NCBI GenBank assembly: GCA_010014835.2
Contig: JAAAKB020304573.1
Location: forward strand, 1 to 25,555
DNA length: 25,555 nucleotides
From: Apostichopus leukothele
Lineage: Eukaryota > Echinodermata > Holothuroidea > Aspidochirotida > Stichopodidae
Direction of reading: 5' to 3'
Shown here: piece by piece, positions 21,901 through 25,555 of the stretch
Layout of the letters: each line of letters starts with the position of its first letter
Numbering within the stretch: the first letter of the stretch is position 1
Notes under the pieces: generated by a model
Database searches by the model: none
Seen by the model: the letters and a program-made list of their open reading frames with translations, nothing else
Told to the model about the DNA's origin: nothing
Made by a program: the position numbers and the translations under genes

Positions 21901-24442
21901 TAAAATACCGACACATATACCTAATAAGTTAATTGATCTCGGAGGAGTATTGAAACATTCAAAAAAGGAATGGCTACAAGAAATATGTAATGCCATAAGA
22001 AAGGAGTGCAAACTCAAGACCGAGCGTTATTCACGTGCTGCTTTGGTAATAGTTCAGGATATCAAAACAGCGAAACTGTTGGAATTAGAAATTGGGGAAT
22101 CAATGCCAGAGGTAAGTTTAAAGTTATACACTAGAAATGAAACGGATGAAGTTAAAGTGATTGAACAGTCTTTACAACAAAGAAGTGTCATTATTGCTAC
22201 CAACTTGGCAGGCAGGGGAACTAACATAACAGTTTCCGATAATGTCAACAAAAACGGGGGATTGTTTGTTTTAGTAACGTTCCTCCCATTTAATGAAAGA
22301 GTAGAACTTCAAGCAAAGGGTCGAACATCCAGGAAAGGTGAACCTGGATCTACTCAGATGATTATACTTTCAGACACCTTACGAAAGACTTTTTCCACAT
22401 GTCGTAACTTTAATCAAATAATGCAATCAAGACGCGAATATGAGCGGTTGAATATGTTGTTAATGAAGAGAAAAATTGAATTAGTTATGATTAAAGATAA
22501 ACTATTTCAAATTTATTGTGACTTCTTGAGAGAGATTTGGGAAAGTCATAAAAAACGTATGAACAAGCACGCCGAGGAGAGTTTAAGGGGGAAGGTCGAC
22601 GAATTTCAAGAAATGGTCCACATTCTTCACGAAAAATGGGGATTTTGGCTAAAACTTAATGCTACAGATATTGATAATAAACCAACAGGTGAATATTGGA
22701 ATGTACTCCTCAAAACGTTCTTGGGAGATGCAAAACTCATGCTCTTGAATGAAAAATTACAAAGTTTAAGTATATACAATTTGATTAAGCTAGGAAATAC
22801 CAAGTTCGTCAATGGAGATTATGAAGCCGCGAAAAAATACTTCACGCAGTCAATAGAGACCAATAAAATTTGGTCATCCATAGCGTTTTACAATAGGGCG
22901 TTCTGTGAGGTATATATGCAACAATGTGATGGAAAGCAAAAAGCCATCGAAGATCTTAAGCAGGCGTCATCGCTTTTACAGTACTACTTCAATGAGCTGA
23001 CACTTACTATAACATGCATACAAAGTTCGAAGGCTAATGGAGGAATGGAGGGGATGGAGGAAGGCAATTTGACGAATCAGGTTCAGCTAAAATTGCAAGT
23101 TCTGTCTTTTTTTGCTGATAAAATAGAAAAAGCGATTCAAAAAGTTACTGGATGGTTACCAAACAACGTCTACCCTAATGATATATTTTCAACTTTGCCA
23201 GTATTTCATGATGCCTTGTGTAATGACGTTGTATACGAAGTGTGGGAACTTGGTTTAACTCATATATTTGAGATTAAAAAGCCTACACTCAAATGGAGTC
23301 AAGTAATTGTTATTTCAGTAGGCGTAGCACAAGTTTTATTAGGTGGATTACTAATAATGCAAACTGGAATTTTATCGCCAACCACTGTAGGGTTTATATG
23401 CGAAGGCGTTTCTGATATTACGACTGGTGTTTCTTCAACGATTAATGATGAGGAGTTGTCCATGACTAGCTGGAGTTTAAACAAAGCTGTGGCGCTAAGT
23501 GCAATGTGCTTACTGCCCTCCGTATTTGATTGTATTCCCAATATCAAGCCGATAGTTAATTCTACAAAAGCTTTTGAAGAAGTTGCAAATGTACCAGCGT
23601 TTAGGACAGCATTGAAAGTAATTGGGGAGGAAATACTGGAGTCCTTTCTAGATAAATGCAAAGAGTATATTGTTAAACCATTTTTACTAAAGCAAACATT
23701 GGAGTTCACACGCAAACGTCTCAAAGAACATATCAATCCTGCTATGACGACTTTCCTTGCAAAAGAGGAAATAATTAAACTAATGATACGCATAGAATCA
23801 TTCTCGTTAAACAAAGAAAACATAGAAAACAAATGCTTCAAAAGTTTCTCAAAATTTATAAACATTCAGTGTATCGGTAAGGATATTATTTGCTCTCACA
23901 TGACGGTAGTTAAGAAAAATCTGACTTCCGCTGATAAAATATTAGAAAGGTTAGTGAATATTGTTCATTCAATATCAGCAACGGATTCATCAGCATCTGA
24001 GGCATTAGATATGTTATTACATTGTGACATCGGCAAAACGGTTTCGCAACTTTTTGAAACGATTTTCGAAACACGTAAAGCTTTCAGTGAAGGTTTAAAC
24101 ACCTACTGTAATGAAAAGGAAATTCCTGACCACGAAAATGAGATAGATATATTTTTGGAACAAAATAACAAACTGGAAGATGAAACAGCATCAATAGCTC
24201 TTACATTTGCAGAACTAATTTGTGATTACTATGCTAATCTTATTGAACAGTATGTGACCACAAAAATCTTCGATATTATCCTGAAGAAGGTCACCTCGAT
24301 CGTGCCGCAAGAAACTAAGAAGGCAAGGAGCTTTGTCAAAGACTTTGTCGGAAAAGTACAGAAAAAACAAGCAATGAAGATAGGGGAAGCAATTGCGGTC
24401 GCATCTCACATAATGGACAAACCTTTAAGTGAAGAAGTTTAG
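18974..24442 (+). CDS. Eukaryotic SecA-like ATPase with TPR-like and hydrophobic C-terminal regions
   Basis: The 1822-residue frame carries the SecA motor. Key motifs are NVQL before RTGEGKS (Walker A, 537-543; Lys542), DEVDS (641-645), YGLSGTLG (952-959), ATNLAGRGTNI (1075-1085) and GRTSRKGEPGS (1116-1126, two motif VI arginines). The spacing from Walker A to DEVD, about 100 residues, fits bacterial SecA; the stretch from DEVD to AGRG is about 440 against roughly 300. A WGDGLQQF block (913-920) and YLSS after DEVD match a eukaryotic SecA-like subfamily as I remember it. The N-terminus MGNAIT fits N-myristoylation, followed by CxxC pairs (15/18, 65/68). Residues 90-500 are helical; 1267-1340 resemble two TPRs; 1444-1489 are hydrophobic. 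SecA drives protein export in bacteria, but no SecY partner is expected in the animal cytosol, so the role here is unknown. Start is fixed by an upstream in-frame stop (18965). The gene appears intact and intronless in its coding part. Confidence 0.9.
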   Translation: MGNAITRPPIPNPTCDRCKMPLCSSTSSVKREQFIEGIEYIVHKFSDREKYFQLVGPTNGDKYYCFDCMFRLRKDPFQCPTESKNVERETNHISDQTDTSYNEKCSKQTDQIANATSRIIAKRSDFRSYHTNYEIEYSTFDSTESKIDTEFYGLLVKKLWEERIPLADDIVKILHDKLLQSNKNSIDFILVTLFYMFIQKNKFAQSEPFKNIIGNFYLCIDQTKSLRQQLISLPMKDLEWLSGCLIEMYVNLSYKEAKIIAIESQTISVIMTEFTEQLSYRDERSSFLVCLILVCIRVQTHDKLCVKTDHNDQFQELLIQTSRNENANWAKQFSKYYIKNKVFQSPLSQYCDRFVNIFHSNLWDVEQFDKLLKILRERVLCNESCLKGCLEVLQYHGLSPSDGILRILEEVPVKQIPSELEQVALQEKTVHQLLIELMASNEIPETLSNKCEMALDAINYVLEKNIVPCNGKEMKTFVDSQLRDKRRFNVDEKVNFLASAACAVHRFRGYKPRNVQLISAFLCLQYGGNTGILMQIRTGEGKSCVIAMIAATLVCLKQVKSVDILTSSELLATRDHYDWKQYFDFFGITTSKNVDGVVDNDCYASDIVFGTVETFSADILRHDFELTGIRKERQFEVAIVDEVDSMLVDKGIQFTYLSSMVAEMRHLEPILALIWYHASQFGEIYNEKEKYYRGPAIPFIAFISQIVRPKIPDDSSVHDSVKHLLKIAEDQKVLRDGFCKEYDKQMRENPLQLNRLLDQQTTKEAAKFLETCEGQLEIKFEVYELRGRSKFCFKVSSEDRTNYEKKTVNVLSLTNGYICVLHRGDFEEICTKIEKKVWSQLSFSKQELNGIEINKVPIPVHLKEHVETQIKTWISNAFEAKQMQQDREYLVNDNTINPIDFMHTGVIESNKTWGDGLQQFLEMKHSLALSPMTLVTNFISNIAFFKKYNRIYGLSGTLGSTIEEDFIETHYATSSFKIPTHIPNKLIDLGGVLKHSKKEWLQEICNAIRKECKLKTERYSRAALVIVQDIKTAKLLELEIGESMPEVSLKLYTRNETDEVKVIEQSLQQRSVIIATNLAGRGTNITVSDNVNKNGGLFVLVTFLPFNERVELQAKGRTSRKGEPGSTQMIILSDTLRKTFSTCRNFNQIMQSRREYERLNMLLMKRKIELVMIKDKLFQIYCDFLREIWESHKKRMNKHAEESLRGKVDEFQEMVHILHEKWGFWLKLNATDIDNKPTGEYWNVLLKTFLGDAKLMLLNEKLQSLSIYNLIKLGNTKFVNGDYEAAKKYFTQSIETNKIWSSIAFYNRAFCEVYMQQCDGKQKAIEDLKQASSLLQYYFNELTLTITCIQSSKANGGMEGMEEGNLTNQVQLKLQVLSFFADKIEKAIQKVTGWLPNNVYPNDIFSTLPVFHDALCNDVVYEVWELGLTHIFEIKKPTLKWSQVIVISVGVAQVLLGGLLIMQTGILSPTTVGFICEGVSDITTGVSSTINDEELSMTSWSLNKAVALSAMCLLPSVFDCIPNIKPIVNSTKAFEEVANVPAFRTALKVIGEEILESFLDKCKEYIVKPFLLKQTLEFTRKRLKEHINPAMTTFLAKEEIIKLMIRIESFSLNKENIENKCFKSFSKFINIQCIGKDIICSHMTVVKKNLTSADKILERLVNIVHSISATDSSASEALDMLLHCDIGKTVSQLFETIFETRKAFSEGLNTYCNEKEIPDHENEIDIFLEQNNKLEDETASIALTFAELICDYYANLIEQYVTTKIFDIILKKVTSIVPQETKKARSFVKDFVGKVQKKQAMKIGEAIAVASHIMDKPLSEEV

Positions 24443-25502
24443 TTTGTGTAATAGGATTGATTGAACAGATCATTTAGGGTATAATAATTTGTTTGTAATG
24501 TTATGTTTATTTAACTTTTATACTCATTTTATAACGATCATTTTCCTGGATTTTATTACGTTTTATCATATAATTTTGTCCCAATGGAACTAATTTATTA
24601 GATTAGTTGTAAACATACACACACAGTAATTATTGCTAAAAACATCTTCTATACTTCTTCATGTATAATTATGGTATTATAATACGGGGATATACAGTGA
24701 CTTTGTTTAATGAACCGTCTATTACGCGGACTATTTAACGTAAATCAATATTGTTTGTATATGTTTATAACAATAAATAAATATTTGCTTTACGAAAATG
24801 GCAGAGCCGTCTATTGCAATGATAATTGAGCTATGTTACTATTAGAAGTAATATTATTATAACATAGTTGTTTGCTTCTTAAGGTTAAAACATGTAGTCA
24901 CATAAGTTTATCTGCTAAAGGACGTAATATTATTATATTATTATATAACACTTTTATCGGTGACAAATTTTTTTAAAACATGTCTTTTAAGGCCATAACA
25001 GTCGCTTTGCGGATGAAAAAGTTCAACCCACGGAATTATCCACCATTTTTTCATTCTTTATTTTTATGAATAAATTTGGGAACAAGTAACTATATTATCC
25101 AGACACAAATGACAGACATATAAGCTATTAAAGACTGGATCTTCAATGCAATTGAAAGTATTTCATGTCTGTTTGGTCCAACTGTTTCTGGTCTTAATAA
25201 ATGGACATGTTATGCTAAAACCTCATTATATGAATCATTCACAGACAAGAAGAAACAATGATACACGAATGAATGAAATACATGCTTTCTTTCTTATTAT
25301 TACTTTTTTCAATGGTGTTTGTCAGCTCTCTCAAGTGAAGCAACACAAAATGAACGGCAGCTCATTTTATCTACAAATAAATTCACGAAACCAATTTTAC
25401 TGTATATACAAAATGCAACAAAATATCACAAGGTAGGTTCGCTTTCTGATTGATACATGTAGAATACTTAATTTACAAATATATATGATCATCTATTATA
25501 GT
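24443..25502. other. 3' flank of the SecA-like gene
   Basis: AT-rich non-coding sequence holding the 3' untranslated region and then featureless DNA. It includes ATT-rich simple sequence (24927-24947). A 96-codon frame at 25146-25436 has no recognisable domain, and I do not call it. Further AATAAA motifs occur at 25069 and 25196. Confidence 0.5.
24772..24777 (+). terminator. Poly(A) signal, SecA-like gene
   Basis: AATAAATAAAT lies 330 bases after the stop codon and is the first canonical signal downstream. It would give a 3' untranslated region of about 350 bases. Confidence 0.55.
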
Positions 25503-25555
25503 CAGGGGCGTAGCGAGCGGGGATGGGGTTGGGGGGGGGGTGGGGGTGTGAGTCA
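25503..25555 (+). mobile_element. Likely DNA-transposon terminus running off the window
   Basis: CAGGGGCGTAGCGAGCGGGG resembles the CAG-GGCGTAG-type ends of DNA transposons common in invertebrate genomes, and is followed by a long G-rich tract (25519-25546) with quadruplex potential. Only the first 53 bases are in the window, so family and integrity cannot be judged. Confidence 0.4.

Noticed and set aside
23299-23865. 188-codon open frame on the minus strand
   Set aside because: It lies wholly inside the SecA-like coding exon and reads like an antisense shadow, with no recognisable domain.
25146-25436. 96-codon frame after the SecA-like gene
   Set aside because: AT-rich, low-complexity composition with no domain; frames of this length are expected by chance here.
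1-25555. tRNA, rRNA, CRISPR array or bacterial operon
   Set aside because: I saw no tRNA box pairs, rRNA-like blocks, regularly spaced repeats or ribosome-binding sites. The SecA motifs alone do not make this bacterial DNA, given the splice sites, poly(A) signals and NHL neighbours.

Overview
The window looks like nuclear DNA from an animal, probably a marine invertebrate. It is AT-rich, has long non-coding stretches, consensus splice sites, AATAAA poly(A) signals and transposon debris, and lacks bacterial gene packing or ribosome-binding sites. An echinoderm such as a sea cucumber is my best guess, because I recall SecA-like and TRIM/NHL-like gene families in such genomes. That placement is memory-based and weak.

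Three protein genes are well supported, all on the + strand. (1) At 1497-2675 a 392-residue protein joins a filamin/Ig-like domain to an NHL-type beta-propeller; a splice acceptor just upstream and a compatible donor near 582 suggest a short extra 5' coding exon. (2) At 13619-14596 a 325-residue paralogue consists of the propeller alone. (3) At 18974-24442 an uninterrupted 5.5-kb frame encodes a 1822-residue SecA-like ATPase with all main nucleotide-binding motifs. It also has an N-terminal myristoylation consensus with a Cys cluster, TPR-like helices after the motor, and a hydrophobic C-terminal segment.

Between the two propeller genes lies a diverged tandem duplication of a roughly 2.5-kb non-coding unit (about 3165-5700 and 5700-10205). 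The second copy is enlarged by two insertions. One 69-bp block is much better conserved than the rest. Further on are a possible small secreted-peptide gene (12904-13128) and transposon-end fragments near 11872 and 14875. The right edge of the window runs into another likely transposon terminus.

Both propeller genes are single-domain relatives of TRIM-NHL proteins with no RING or B-box visible here. The SecA-like protein belongs to a eukaryotic offshoot of the bacterial translocase motor, whose role I do not know. Co-orientation of the three genes is seen; any functional link between them is inference.
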